A stretch of 64,000 nt of DNA. Origin: Paenibacillus xylanexedens (GTDB lineage Bacteria > Bacillota > Bacilli > Paenibacillales > Paenibacillaceae). The notes beneath the pieces were generated by a model. That model saw only the letters and a program-made list of their open reading frames with translations, was not told where the DNA came from and made no database searches. Position 1 is the stretch's first letter, and the number at the start of each line of letters is the position of its first letter. Both the position numbers and the translations under genes were made by a program. The stretch lies in contig NZ_JAGIKV010000009.1 of assembly GCF_017874615.1 (NCBI RefSeq), positions 186,001 through 250,000 on the forward strand. The letters run 5' to 3'. Below, in pieces: positions 9,184 to 18,168 of the stretch.

Positions 9184-10524
9184 GTGAAATTGAATGTGCA
9201 ATGGATGCGATTATCGCCACCCCGAATTCTTGTGTTAGGGTTTGCTGGCATCATATTGGTAGGCACACTGTTGTTAATGCTTCCGGCATCCAACCGTAAC
9301 GGTGACAGTCTTGCGTTTATTGATGCGCTCTTTACAGCAACTTCGGCTGTTTGTGTCACGGGTTTGGTTGTGGTCGATACAGGGACTCATTTCTCGGTGC
9401 TGGGTCAGGTTGTGATCGCGATTCTGATTCAGATTGGCGGACTGGGCTTCATGACAATGTCCACATTGGTTGCCATCGCGTTCAAACGGCGGATTTCGCT
9501 TAGAGAACGGTTGATTCTACAGGAAGCGATGAATCAGAGCACGATGGAGGGCATCGTCCGGCTGATTCGGAAAGTTGTGATCTACTCACTCATTATCGAA
9601 GGCATATGTGGCACACTGTTTGCCATCCGCTGGTCGTTCGACATGCCAGTCGGACAGGCGATCTATTATGGCTATTGGCATGCGATCTCCATGTTCAACA
9701 ATGCGGGCTTTGATATGTTTGGGGATTTCCGCAGTCTGACCGGTTATGTGTATGACCCGTTGGTTAATTTTACCGCAATGTTCCTGATTGTCTCTGGCGG
9801 TATCGGTTTTGTGGTGTTGTCAGACCTGGTGGATTACCGCAAAACGCGGAAGTTGTCTCTGCACTCCAAAGTTGTACTGTTAATGACTGGATTGTTGATT
9901 GTATTTGGTGCACTTGTCATTTTCGTATTTGAATTTAGCAATCCACGGACACTGGGTGGCCTGAACTGGGATGGCAAAATTCTCGGTTCATTCTTCCAGT
10001 CCGTTACGCCGCGAACAGCAGGAGCCAATACGGTAGATATTGCCGGACTCAGGCAGGCAACACAGTTCTTTATGATCATTCTGATGTTCATTGGTGCTTC
10101 GCCAGGTTCTACCGGAGGCGGGATCAAAACAACGACATTTATGATTATGGCGGGAGCGGTCATCGCCATGATGCGTGGACGTGAAGATATCGTGTTTTTC
10201 CGCTACCGGCTCGTACAGGAACGGATTTTCAAGGCGCTTACCATTACATTGCTGGCGCTTTTGTTCATCATAGCTGTAACGATGGCACTGAGTACCACAG
10301 AAGACGCCAGTTTTATGATGATCTTATTTGAAACAACATCAGCCTTTGGTACTGTCGGATTATCGCTAGGACTGACGCTGAAATTGACTACATTGGGCAA
10401 GCTCCTGATCTGTTTTACAATGTTTGCAGGAAGGCTTGGACCGATCACATTAGCGTATGCACTTGGGCAGAAAAAGGGTAAAGAGTTATACAGGTATCCG
10501 GAAGGCAAAATGATTATTGGATAA
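9184..10524 (+). CDS. ktrB: Potassium channel subunit KtrB (TrkH/KtrB family)
   Basis: A roughly 446-residue polytopic membrane protein with the four-fold M-P-M architecture of TrkH/KtrB. The first pore loop reads TSAVCVTGL, the first selectivity filter, and GGGIKTTT precedes a later membrane helix. The protein carries sodium-dependent potassium uptake when gated by the cytosolic KtrA ring. I place the start at the GTG at 9184, with AGAGGTGG 11 bases upstream, giving the family's usual length; an earlier GTG at 9169 overlaps that site. ktrA follows after 54 bases, so the two are probably one transcript. Confidence 0.9.
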   Translation: MKLNVQWMRLSPPRILVLGFAGIILVGTLLLMLPASNRNGDSLAFIDALFTATSAVCVTGLVVVDTGTHFSVLGQVVIAILIQIGGLGFMTMSTLVAIAFKRRISLRERLILQEAMNQSTMEGIVRLIRKVVIYSLIIEGICGTLFAIRWSFDMPVGQAIYYGYWHAISMFNNAGFDMFGDFRSLTGYVYDPLVNFTAMFLIVSGGIGFVVLSDLVDYRKTRKLSLHSKVVLLMTGLLIVFGALVIFVFEFSNPRTLGGLNWDGKILGSFFQSVTPRTAGANTVDIAGLRQATQFFMIILMFIGASPGSTGGGIKTTTFMIMAGAVIAMMRGREDIVFFRYRLVQERIFKALTITLLALLFIIAVTMALSTTEDASFMMILFETTSAFGTVGLSLGLTLKLTTLGKLLICFTMFAGRLGPITLAYALGQKKGKELYRYPEGKMIIG

Positions 10525-10578
10525 ATCTATTTTTAGTGAGTTTTGAAATTGATTTGGATAAGGGGTTCGTGAAGAACA

Positions 10579-11250
10579 ATGAAAACACAGCAGTTTGCCG
10601 TGATTGGGCTTGGGCGATTTGGCTCCAGTCTGGCACAGGAATTAATGGAACTCGGCTACGAGGTGCTCGGGATCGATAAAAATGAAGAAGTCGTCGAAGA
10701 CATTAGTGAATTGGTCACCCATGCCGTTGTAGCCGATGCCACAGATGAGGAAGTGCTACGCTCCCTGGGTATTCGAAATTTTGACTGCTGTATCGTTGCT
10801 ATCGGGGATGATATTCAGACGAGCATTCTCACCGCGATTCTCTTAAAAGAGCTGGGCGTCAAGACGGTTGTGGCAAAGGCCATATCCGTCCTTCACGGAC
10901 GCGCATTGGATAAACTGGGGATTGATCGTGTCGTTTATCCTGAGCGGGATATGGGAATTCGGGTTGCCCACCAGCTGGTTACCCCGAACTTGCTGGATTA
11001 CATTGAATTATCCAATGATTACAGTATTGTCGAGATGAAGGTTCCCGCCTGTCTGCACAACAAAACCCTTTCCACCCTGAATGCACGTGTACGTTTTGGT
11101 TGCAGCATTGTCGCGTTACAGAAGGAAGCCGGGGTCATTATTGCTCCGACAGCACTGGACTCGCTTCAAATGGGGGATATTATGGTCATTATTGGTAATA
11201 ATGCAGATATCGACCGATTTGAAGAAGAGGTTATCAGCCAAGAGAGCTGA
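10579..11250 (+). CDS. ktrA: KtrA regulatory RCK subunit of potassium channel
   Basis: At 223 residues this matches KtrA. A Rossmann RCK_N domain begins AVIGLGRFGSSLAQEL with the GxGxxG nucleotide site and an acidic GIDKN end of strand 2; an RCK_C domain follows from about residue 135. KtrA octamers bind ATP/ADP and, in Firmicutes, c-di-AMP in the RCK_C part, and gate KtrB at the inner membrane face. It lies directly downstream of ktrB and is closed by a hairpin at 11275. Confidence 0.93.
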   Translation: MKTQQFAVIGLGRFGSSLAQELMELGYEVLGIDKNEEVVEDISELVTHAVVADATDEEVLRSLGIRNFDCCIVAIGDDIQTSILTAILLKELGVKTVVAKAISVLHGRALDKLGIDRVVYPERDMGIRVAHQLVTPNLLDYIELSNDYSIVEMKVPACLHNKTLSTLNARVRFGCSIVALQKEAGVIIAPTALDSLQMGDIMVIIGNNADIDRFEEEVISQES

Positions 11251-11274
11251 TAATTATCATGAGTTAAATATGGA

Positions 11275-11300
11275 AGCCAGACGTTAGAGCCTGGCTGTTT
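11275..11300 (+). terminator. Probable terminator of ktrBA
   Basis: AGCCAG pairs with CTGGCT across a 10-base loop, with a short T-rich tail, 25 bases after ktrA. The T-run is weak. A second hairpin (AAAGGCG ... GCGCCTTT) lies in the 3' end of the convergent LysR gene and may help. Confidence 0.55.
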
Positions 11301-11304
11301 CAGA

Positions 11305-12234
11305 TCAAGGCAAAGGCGTCGTAGCCCTCCGTGAGGGCAATGGCGCCTTTGCTGTAAAGAGTGCAGCCGTCTCCTTGACCCATTGTCTGGAGGTCTCGCT
11401 GAGGTCCTCTTTTTCCCCATAGATCATACAAGTTGTTCTGCGGGTCTGCTGTAATTGAGGCAAATGAACAGAAACAAGATCATTGTCCGCAAGCAATTGT
11501 GGACGAAGATATGACTTGGGCAATAGAGCAGCAGCTTTGGCGGAAGGGAGAAGTCGGATGATCGCTTCGAAGGAATCAATCTCCATACGAATATCCGGCA
11601 TCACGGCACAGCGCTGGAAGAGATCATCCGTTAATTTGCGATACCAGGTTCCTTTGGAGAACGTGATCATCGGCAGATCCTGCAAATGTTCCATCCCGGC
11701 TTCCTTACCGGACAAGGGGTGTGTAAGCGGCACAACCAGTTCCAGGTGATCGTCAAAGAGCGGCACACAGTTAAGCCCCACTTCGCTGATGGAGGAGGCG
11801 ACAATGCCCACATCGGCTTTTTTGTCACGCACAAACGACACAATCTCATGTGTTTTACCCGTCAACAGTTTCAGTTCGGCATTTGGATGTTTCTCCATAA
11901 AGGCATTGACGAGAGGTGGTAACGTAGTTTGAAGCGTCGTCAGACTGGCTCCAAGTGTAATGGTGCTCTGTTCTTCGTCTTTATACTGGGCCAGCATGGT
12001 GAGGAACTTCTGTTGTTGCTGCTTCTGTTCTACAGCGTAGGTATAGGTGAACTGGCCCACACTGGTTAACTCCAGCCGTTTGCCACGGCGGTGGAACAGG
12101 GCAACTCCGAGTTCATCCTCCAATTTGGCGATTTTGCGTGAGAGTGCGGGTTGGGACAAGTTCAGTAACTTGGATGCACGGTTCAGGCTGGACTGCTCCA
12201 CGACCGCTGCAAATGCATTTAACCCCTCAAACAT
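11305..12234 (-). CDS. LysR-family regulator divergent from sdhCAB
   Basis: About 309 residues. The N-terminal winged helix contains the LysR recognition region NRASKLLNLSQPALSRKIAKL, quoted here only up to its key residues SQPALSRKI, followed by a type-2 periplasmic-binding-like effector domain. The start at 12234 has AGAGG 11 bases upstream; an earlier ATG at 12255 has no such site. It is divergent from the succinate dehydrogenase operon, and the shared intergenic region holds a palindrome at 12329, so control of sdhC, of itself, or of both is the simplest inference. Effector unknown. Confidence 0.85.
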   Translation of the reverse strand: MFEGLNAFAAVVEQSSLNRASKLLNLSQPALSRKIAKLEDELGVALFHRRGKRLELTSVGQFTYTYAVEQKQQQQKFLTMLAQYKDEEQSTITLGASLTTLQTTLPPLVNAFMEKHPNAELKLLTGKTHEIVSFVRDKKADVGIVASSISEVGLNCVPLFDDHLELVVPLTHPLSGKEAGMEHLQDLPMITFSKGTWYRKLTDDLFQRCAVMPDIRMEIDSFEAIIRLLPSAKAAALLPKSYLRPQLLADNDLVSVHLPQLQQTRRTTCMIYGEKEDLSETSRQWVKETAALFTAKAPLPSRRATTPLP

Positions 12235-12328
12235 GAACAATAACCTCTTTTCCATGAATGTGATTCTTGCCCTTGCTCAATCGTTTTCCATGTTGTATAG
12301 CCTGTAAACCCAATGTTTCACTGCTTAT

Positions 12329-12338
12329 ACCTATAGGT
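12329..12338. promoter_or_regulatory. Palindromic operator candidate between lysR and sdhC
   Basis: ACCTATAGGT is a perfect 10-base palindrome inside ATACCTATAGGTTAT. The spacing resembles the ATAA-N7-TTAT boxes bound by the LysR-type regulator CcpC of TCA-cycle genes in Bacillus, with one mismatch. Its position between divergent genes supports an operator role. Confidence 0.4.
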
Positions 12339-12391
12339 TATAACATTTAATAATTATATTGCAATTCCCTTATAAGAAAAAAAGGAGTAAC

Positions 12392-12475
12392 ATGAACCGT
12401 GACACAAGTTGTTCACACCTGGGGAAAACGGAACAATTTGTCGAACCTTTTCATGGAAAAGGATTCGTGTCATGA
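12392..12475 (+). CDS. Possible 27-aa leader peptide upstream of sdhC
   Basis: An ATG with AAAGGAG at good spacing opens a 27-codon frame beginning MNRDTSCSHLGK and ending GKGFVS, finishing 54 bases before sdhC. Near its end CGAACCTTTTC and GAAAAGGATTCG can form a hairpin. It may be a regulatory leader peptide or chance. No family recognised. Confidence 0.3.
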   Translation: MNRDTSCSHLGKTEQFVEPFHGKGFVS

Positions 12476-12529
12476 TAAGTGAAATCATTTATGAAAACGT
12501 TGTATTTAGCGAAAGGGGATCGACATTTT

Positions 12530-13198
12530 ATGAAAGGGTTTTACTCCAGAAAGCTGCACTCCTTGCTTGGCGTCATTCCGCTCAGTTTGTTTTTTGTTGA
12601 GCATTTGGTGACGAACTTCACGGCAGTTGAAGGCGGCAAAGAAGCTTTTTACGGTGCCGTTGCATTTCTGAACGGTTTGCCTCTTGTTATTGTGATTGAG
12701 GCGTTACTTATCTGGCTGCCGTTGTTCTATCACGGTGTTTATGGTCTCTACATTGCCTATCAGGCCAAGCCTAATGTGGGCCGTTATGGCAATGAGCGTA
12801 ACTGGCGCTACACGTTGCAGAGGGTGAGCGGTATCATTACGTTTGTATTCGTCATCTGGCACGTATGGGAGACGCGAGTACAGATTGCGCTGGGTAATGT
12901 ATCACATGAAGAGATAGGCGGCGTCATACATGATGCGGTGACGAATCCGATAACCTTTGCGATATATATGATCAGTGTGGTTGCGGCGTCATATCACTTT
13001 GCCAATGGTCTGTGGTCGTTCCTTGTTAGCTGGGGAATTACAGTTGGTCCGCGTGCGCAGCGTGTATCCTCCTACGTATGTATGAGCTTGTTCGCTATTA
13101 TTTCCATCATGTTTATTGTTTCACTATTTGCTTTCCGGAGCATTGATTTCCAGACAGCTACTTCGATGATTGACGCAGTAAAAACAGTTCTAATTTAA
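12530..13198 (+). CDS. sdhC: Succinate dehydrogenase cytochrome b558 subunit
   Basis: The 222-residue protein has five hydrophobic segments and conserved histidines for two hemes (HSLLGVIP, then VEH, FVIWHVW, ASYHFANG). It anchors SdhAB to the membrane and passes electrons from succinate to menaquinone, as in the Bacillus type-B succinate:quinone reductase. I choose 12530 because AAAGGGG lies 11 bases upstream and the N terminus KGFYSRKLHSLLG then aligns with family starts. First gene of sdhCAB; sdhA follows after 43 bases. Confidence 0.93.
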   Translation: MKGFYSRKLHSLLGVIPLSLFFVEHLVTNFTAVEGGKEAFYGAVAFLNGLPLVIVIEALLIWLPLFYHGVYGLYIAYQAKPNVGRYGNERNWRYTLQRVSGIITFVFVIWHVWETRVQIALGNVSHEEIGGVIHDAVTNPITFAIYMISVVAASYHFANGLWSFLVSWGITVGPRAQRVSSYVCMSLFAIISIMFIVSLFAFRSIDFQTATSMIDAVKTVLI

Positions 13199-13241
13199 GC
13201 ATTTAGTGTATAAATGCTGACTTATAAGGGAGTGAACAGCA

Positions 13242-14984
13242 ATGGCATCAACGAATGTAATTATTGTGGGCGGCGGTCTCGCGGGATTGATGGCGGCGAT
13301 CAAATCGGCTGAAGCCGGAGTCCATGTTCATTTATTTTCACTGGTTCCTGTTAAACGATCCCACTCTGTATGCGCACAAGGCGGCATTAACGGAGCGGTA
13401 AATACCAAGGGTGAGGGTGACTCCCCATGGGTACACTTTGACGATACGGTATACGGCGGTGACTTCCTTGCGAACCAACCTCCTGTTAAAGCGATGTGTG
13501 AAGCAGCACCTGGCATCATTCACTTGATGGACCGTATGGGCGTAATGTTCAACCGGACACCGGAAGGTTTGCTTGATTTCCGTCGTTTCGGGGGAACGAA
13601 GCATCACCGTACGGCGTTTGCCGGAGCGACAACAGGACAACAATTGCTCTATGCATTAGACGAGCAGGTACGTCGCTGGGAAGCAGCTGGCCTGGTTACG
13701 AAATATGAGAACTGGGAGTTCCTGCAGGCGGTTTTGGATGATGAAGGCGTATGTCGTGGTATCGTGGCTCAGGATCTGAAAACGATGAAGGTACAGACCT
13801 TCCCGGCAGAAGCGGTTATTCTGGCGAGTGGTGGTCCGGGGATTATCTTCGGTAAAACGACCAACTCGGTCATCAACACAGGTACAGCGGCAAGTGCCGT
13901 GTATCAGCAAGGTGTAAATTACGCCAACGGGGAGTTCATTCAGATTCACCCAACAGCCATTCCAGGGGATGACAAGCTGCGTCTCATGTCTGAATCCGCG
14001 CGTGGTGAAGGTGGACGGATCTGGACGTACAAAGACGGCAAGCCGTGGTACTTCCTTGAGGAAAAATATCCGTCTTACGGTAACCTGGTTCCGCGTGATA
14101 TCGCGACTCGTGAAATCTTCAGCGTCTGCGTAGATATGGGTCTGGGTGTGAACGGCGAGAACATGGTTTATCTCGACCTGTCGCACAAAGATCCGAAGGA
14201 ACTGGATGTTAAACTTGGCGGAATCATTGAGATCTATGAGAAGTTCATGGGTGATGACCCGCGTAAAATCCCAATGAAAATCTTCCCGGCAGTCCATTAT
14301 TCCATGGGCGGCATGTGGGTAGATTACAACCAAATGACTAACATTCCGGGGCTGTTCGCAGCTGGTGAATGTGAATATCAATACCATGGTGCGAATCGTC
14401 TGGGTGCCAACTCATTGGTATCCGCGATCTATGGTGGTATGGTGGCTGGACCAAAAGCGGCTGAATATATCAAAGGACTTAAAAAATCGTCTGCTGATAT
14501 CCCATCTTCCGTATTTGAGAAACACACCAAACAACAAAGCGACAAGTACGAAGGCATCTTGAAAATGCAGGGCACGGAAAATGCCTATGTCATTCATAAA
14601 GAGCTTGGCGAGTGGATGACAGCCAACATGACGGTTGTACGTTACAACGACAAGCTTGAAGCCACGATTGGCAAGATCAAGGAATTGAAAGAGCGTTATG
14701 GCAAAATCAACATGTACGACAGCTCCGGTTGGAACAACCCAAGCGCAGCGTTCACTCGCCAACTGTGGAACATGATTGAACTGGCAGAAGCAATGACTCT
14801 CGGTGCTCTACTCCGTAACGAAAGCCGCGGCGCGCATTACAAACCGGATTTCACGGAACGTAATGACGAAGAGTTCCTGAAAACGACTATCGCAAGCTGG
14901 TCGAAGGAAGGCCCGAAAATCTCGTACGAGCCAGTAGACGTATCCCTGATCCCACCTCGTATCCGGGATTACTCCAAGGATTAA
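13242..14984 (+). CDS. sdhA: Succinate dehydrogenase flavoprotein subunit
   Basis: 580 residues. The FAD-binding GGGLAGLMAA lies at the N terminus, and SHSVCAQGGING contains the histidine that carries covalent FAD. Catalytic-region motifs include HPTAIPG, SARGEGG and an arginine-rich C-terminal part. It oxidises succinate to fumarate at the cytoplasmic face of the membrane. GGGAGTG precedes the ATG. It is followed by an unusually long spacer of 480 bases before sdhB that is packed with hairpins, whereas these genes are normally close together. Confidence 0.96.
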   Translation: MASTNVIIVGGGLAGLMAAIKSAEAGVHVHLFSLVPVKRSHSVCAQGGINGAVNTKGEGDSPWVHFDDTVYGGDFLANQPPVKAMCEAAPGIIHLMDRMGVMFNRTPEGLLDFRRFGGTKHHRTAFAGATTGQQLLYALDEQVRRWEAAGLVTKYENWEFLQAVLDDEGVCRGIVAQDLKTMKVQTFPAEAVILASGGPGIIFGKTTNSVINTGTAASAVYQQGVNYANGEFIQIHPTAIPGDDKLRLMSESARGEGGRIWTYKDGKPWYFLEEKYPSYGNLVPRDIATREIFSVCVDMGLGVNGENMVYLDLSHKDPKELDVKLGGIIEIYEKFMGDDPRKIPMKIFPAVHYSMGGMWVDYNQMTNIPGLFAAGECEYQYHGANRLGANSLVSAIYGGMVAGPKAAEYIKGLKKSSADIPSSVFEKHTKQQSDKYEGILKMQGTENAYVIHKELGEWMTANMTVVRYNDKLEATIGKIKELKERYGKINMYDSSGWNNPSAAFTRQLWNMIELAEAMTLGALLRNESRGAHYKPDFTERNDEEFLKTTIASWSKEGPKISYEPVDVSLIPPRIRDYSKD

Positions 14985-15034
14985 GTATCACGGACTTATT
15001 AATAAGGTTAAATATTAAGCACCTGAACGAAGAA

Positions 15035-15079
15035 GGCAGGAGAACTTTGGAGAAGCAAAGCTTCTTCAAAGTTACTGCC
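15035..15079 (+). repeat. Long hairpin 1 in the sdhA-sdhB spacer
   Basis: GGCAGGAGAACTTTGG and AGAAGC pair with GCTTCT, CAAAGTT and CTGCC around an AAA loop, a stem of about 20 base pairs with small bulges. There is no T-run, so it is not an obvious terminator. It is the first of three stem-loops in this spacer. Confidence 0.6.
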
Positions 15080-15285
15080 ATCAAAGTGATGGAGTGAAGG
15101 TTCTCAGCGAAGGTACTCTGTGTGCACAAAGCAGCAGAGGAAGCCAAAATACCTGTTCATAAGCAAGCAATGCATTGGCAAAGCTTGCTTATCTAAAATT
15201 ACCGCAATCCAGCATGAATGGAGTGCAGTTTCCAGCAAAGTGACCCTGCGTGCACGACGTAGCGGAGGAAGCGGAAATGCCCAGA
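15068..15285 (+). repeat. Diverged direct repeat pair in the sdhA-sdhB spacer
   Basis: About 85 bases near 15068-15154 recur in diverged form near 15194-15285. Shared landmarks are AAA.TTAC.GC, ATGGAGTG, AGC.AAG.. A/GACC/TCTG, GTGCAC and GGAGGAAGC. Each copy follows or precedes a stem-loop, and hairpin 2 (ATAAGCAAGC / GCTTGCTTAT, 15159-15192) sits between them. Confidence 0.5.
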
Positions 15286-15403
15286 AGAAGCGAAGCGCTC
15301 GCCTTTATCACCGGATTTTAACCCTGGAAAGGGTTGATCAAAAAAATCCGGGGATAACAGCGATCAGAGGGGCATTCCGCTGACGAAGCGTCTCCCGTGC
15401 ACC
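15250..15403 (+). repeat. Palindromic intergenic repeat, family 1, copy B
   Basis: Core arms TTATCACCGGATTTT and AAAAAAATCCGGGGATAA surround AACCCTGGAAAGGGTT. Outer arms GCGGAAATGCCC and GGGGCATTCCGC, and then GTGCAC at both ends, extend the palindrome. It ends about 60 bases before the sdhB start, inside what should be one operon. Confidence 0.7.
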
Positions 15404-15464
15404 AAACCAGTAACTTTGCGCATCAGCAACACCAATCATCGTCACCAGAGGAGGGGACTACGAT

Positions 15465-16229
15465 ATGGCGGAACAAGCTACAGCCAACAAAACCGTCAAG
15501 TTTATCATCACCCGTCAGGATAGCCCGGAGTCATCTTCGTACAACGAAGAATTTGAGCTTCCGTACCGTCCCAACATGAATGTGATCAGCGCCCTGATGG
15601 AGATTCAGCGGAACCCCGTCAATACAGATGGCAAATCCATTGCTCCCGTGTGCTGGGATTCCAACTGTCTCGAAGAAGTCTGCGGTGCCTGCTCCATGGT
15701 CATCAACGGCAAGCCTCGTCAAGCGTGTGCAGCCCTGATCGACAAGCTTGAACAGCCTGTACGCATCGAACCAATGAAGACATTCCCGGTAGTGCGTGAC
15801 CTGGTCATCGACCGTAGCCGGATGTTTAGCGCCCTGAAACGCGTAAAAGCATGGATTCCGATCGATGGTACCTATGACCTCGGTCCAGGTCCACGGATGC
15901 CTGAGAAGAAGCGTCAGTGGGCATATGAGCTGTCCAAATGTATGACATGTGGTGTATGTCTGGAAGCATGTCCGAACGTCAATGAGAAAACAGACTTTAT
16001 CGGTCCAGCAGCACTGTCCCAAGTGCGCCTGTTCAACGCTCACCCAACAGGGGAGATGAACGCTGACGATCGCCTGGAAGCGTTGATGGAAGACGGAGGC
16101 ATCGAGGGCTGTGGTAACTCACAGAACTGTGTGCAATCCTGTCCAAAAGGCATTCCACTGACAACCTCCATTGCCGAAATGAACAAACAAACGACCAAGC
16201 ATATGTTCAAACGCTGGTTGGGTGTATAA
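15465..16229 (+). CDS. sdhB: Succinate dehydrogenase iron-sulfur subunit
   Basis: 254 residues. The N-terminal ferredoxin domain holds the 2Fe-2S cysteines (CWDSNCLEEVCGAC, then QAC). The C-terminal part holds CMTCGVCLEACP and CGNSQNCVQSCPKG for the 4Fe-4S and 3Fe-4S clusters. It relays electrons from SdhA to the heme subunit SdhC. AGAGGAGGGG precedes the ATG. It is the last gene of the operon, followed by a terminator at 16298. Whether it is read with sdhCA through the hairpin-rich spacer or from its own promoter cannot be told from sequence. Confidence 0.96.
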   Translation: MAEQATANKTVKFIITRQDSPESSSYNEEFELPYRPNMNVISALMEIQRNPVNTDGKSIAPVCWDSNCLEEVCGACSMVINGKPRQACAALIDKLEQPVRIEPMKTFPVVRDLVIDRSRMFSALKRVKAWIPIDGTYDLGPGPRMPEKKRQWAYELSKCMTCGVCLEACPNVNEKTDFIGPAALSQVRLFNAHPTGEMNADDRLEALMEDGGIEGCGNSQNCVQSCPKGIPLTTSIAEMNKQTTKHMFKRWLGV

Positions 16230-16297
16230 TCTCGTCATAACATGTGCAGAAGTGTAATCTGCAACTTAGAAGAAGTCGTGATCCCGTGCAGCAACAT

Positions 16298-16320
16298 GCC
16301 GGAGATCCCGGCTTCTTTTT
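16298..16320 (+). terminator. Terminator of sdhB
   Basis: GCCGG-AGATC-CCGGC is followed by TTCTTTTT. Confidence 0.85.
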
Positions 16321-16358
16321 GTAATGAAGCAGAGGAACGGGGCTACCCATGCAGAATA

Positions 16359-16367
16359 TGATATACT
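16359..16367 (+). promoter_or_regulatory. Extended -10 promoter of the Tat phosphoesterase gene
   Basis: TGATATACT forms an extended -10 about 38 bases upstream of the start; no good -35 is visible. Confidence 0.45.
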
Positions 16368-16404
16368 AAGGGGATGGATTAAGAGCGTAGAAGGAGGGGG
16401 AGAT

Positions 16405-17379
16405 ATGGCAGAGACACCGCGTCAGGGCAGCAACAACTCGCCGTCCCAGCGCTCGCACAAAGCATCAGGTGCAGAAGAGTCTGTGTTTCCTGGGGAAGAA
16501 AAGGATCATGATCCCTCTCGCCGAAGTTTCTTATTGCGCATGGTTTTGATGACAGCGGGTGCCAGTTTGCTTACAGGAGGTTATGCCTGGCTATGGGAAC
16601 CGCGTCGTCTGGAGATCAAGCAAGTGGCGCTGAAACTTCCGAAGTTTCCAAAGGCATTTGACGGATTGCGTGTAGTTCAGTTCAGCGATGCCCATCTTGG
16701 TTTTCATACCGGGGTGAAAGAGCTGAAGAAGCTGGCAGCAACGATTGAGGAGCAGCAACCGGACTTGATTTGTTTTACCGGAGACATAGTCGAGAGGGAA
16801 GCAGAGCCGATGCGTGAATGTATTCCGGTACTCGCCTCCATGCAAGCGAAGTATGGCAAATTTGCTGTTTTGGGGAATCATGATTATCGGGGCGGACAGC
16901 AGAATGAAGTGACAACCATGTTCCGTGAAGCTGGATTCACTTTGTTACGAAACGAACATGTGGTGATTGAACAAGGGGGCGAACGTCTGGCCATAGCTGG
17001 TCTGGATGACGCACTTACAGGCAGGCCTGATCCTGCCCAAGCCATCAAGGGTTTGGATCATGATGTGTGGAAATTGTTACTTATGCATGAACCGGATTAT
17101 GCCGACATTGCCACTCCCTATGGTTTTGGATTACAACTTTCCGGCCATAGCCATGGTGGACAGGTACGTTTTCCCTGGATCGGGGCACTGACAACTCCGC
17201 GAGGTTCACACAAGTATGTTCAAGGATTGTATTACACGGATGTCCAGGGGGTATATTACACCACCCAGACACAGATGCCGGTGTATGTGAATCGTGGTTT
17301 TGGCATGACTCAACTGCCCATTCGTTTTCTATGCAGACCAGAATTAACGGTTTTTGAGCTTAAAGGATCAACCACATAA
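16405..17379 (+). CDS. ykuE: Tat-exported metallophosphoesterase, YkuE-like
   Basis: The 324-residue protein has a 30-40 residue hydrophilic head, then SRRSFLLRM and a hydrophobic stretch, a twin-arginine signal. The calcineurin-like phosphoesterase core follows: FSDAHLG, GDIVERE, GNHDY, and GHSHGGQ for the two-metal site. Bacillus subtilis YkuE has the same architecture and is exported by the TatAyCy system to the wall. The start at 16405 is set by AAGGAGGGGG four bases upstream; an earlier in-frame ATG has no site. A second phosphoesterase gene follows after 57 bases but is of a different type. Confidence 0.85.
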   Translation: MAETPRQGSNNSPSQRSHKASGAEESVFPGEEKDHDPSRRSFLLRMVLMTAGASLLTGGYAWLWEPRRLEIKQVALKLPKFPKAFDGLRVVQFSDAHLGFHTGVKELKKLAATIEEQQPDLICFTGDIVEREAEPMRECIPVLASMQAKYGKFAVLGNHDYRGGQQNEVTTMFREAGFTLLRNEHVVIEQGGERLAIAGLDDALTGRPDPAQAIKGLDHDVWKLLLMHEPDYADIATPYGFGLQLSGHSHGGQVRFPWIGALTTPRGSHKYVQGLYYTDVQGVYYTTQTQMPVYVNRGFGMTQLPIRFLCRPELTVFELKGSTT

Positions 17380-17436
17380 AAGAATATAAGATGAAAATAA
17401 AACATAAAGGATTGAACATGAATGGAGGTTATCCAG

Positions 17437-18168
17437 ATGGAAAGAATTGCGATTGTATCCGACATTCATGGCAACATGACTGCCTGGGAAGCAGTGTTAA
17501 AAGATATCCGAAGTCGTGGCGTGGAGCGAATCTTTTGTCTTGGTGACCTCGTGGGCAAGGGGCCAGAACCGGTACAGGTTGTGGATCAGGTGAGAGCGAC
17601 GTGCGAACTTGTTATCCGTGGCAATTGGGATGAACTGGTTGCGGTTAACCAAGACAACGAGAACTTTACGTGGCAAGCAGAGCGGCTGGGTGAGGAACGA
17701 TTGGCGTACTTGGCGTGCCTACCCTTCAGTCATCAATTTCAACTGAGCGGTCGCACCATCCGTCTGGTCCATGCTTCACCTCAAAGTGTATACCATCGTG
17801 TACAGCCGTGGGACGCGATGGAAAAGAGGTTGGCAATGTTTGATCCTCCGGCTGATGAGCCTGAGCAAGGTGTTGCAGATGTTGTAGGTTATGGGGATGT
17901 GCATAACGCATACTTGCAGTATATGAACGGCAAGTTACTGTTTAATGCAGGCAGTGTTGGTAATCCATTCGATCTTCCCCAAGCTTCCTACTGTATTTTG
18001 GAGGGTGAAGACAGCAACGATAACAATACCCCGTTCAATGTTCAATTTTTGCGAGTGCCTTATGATATTGAGCGAGAAGTACAGGTTGCACAGTCGGCGA
18101 ATGTTCCTGCATTTGATTTCTATATTCGTGAGATTCGTACTGGTATCTATCGCGGGCTGCAAGAGTAG
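17437..18168 (+). CDS. YfcE/MJ0936-type cytosolic metallophosphoesterase
   Basis: 243 residues with the calcineurin-like order IVSDIHGN, CLGDLVGKGP, RGNWDE, VHASP and GDVHNAYL followed by NAGSVGNPFD. The last metal-binding block reads GDVH where most relatives have GHTH or GHSH, so one metal ligand may differ. No signal peptide. GGAGG lies 8 bases before the ATG at 17437. Likely substrates are phosphodiesters or phosphomonoesters; the true one is unknown. Confidence 0.8.
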   Translation: MERIAIVSDIHGNMTAWEAVLKDIRSRGVERIFCLGDLVGKGPEPVQVVDQVRATCELVIRGNWDELVAVNQDNENFTWQAERLGEERLAYLACLPFSHQFQLSGRTIRLVHASPQSVYHRVQPWDAMEKRLAMFDPPADEPEQGVADVVGYGDVHNAYLQYMNGKLLFNAGSVGNPFDLPQASYCILEGEDSNDNNTPFNVQFLRVPYDIEREVQVAQSANVPAFDFYIREIRTGIYRGLQE

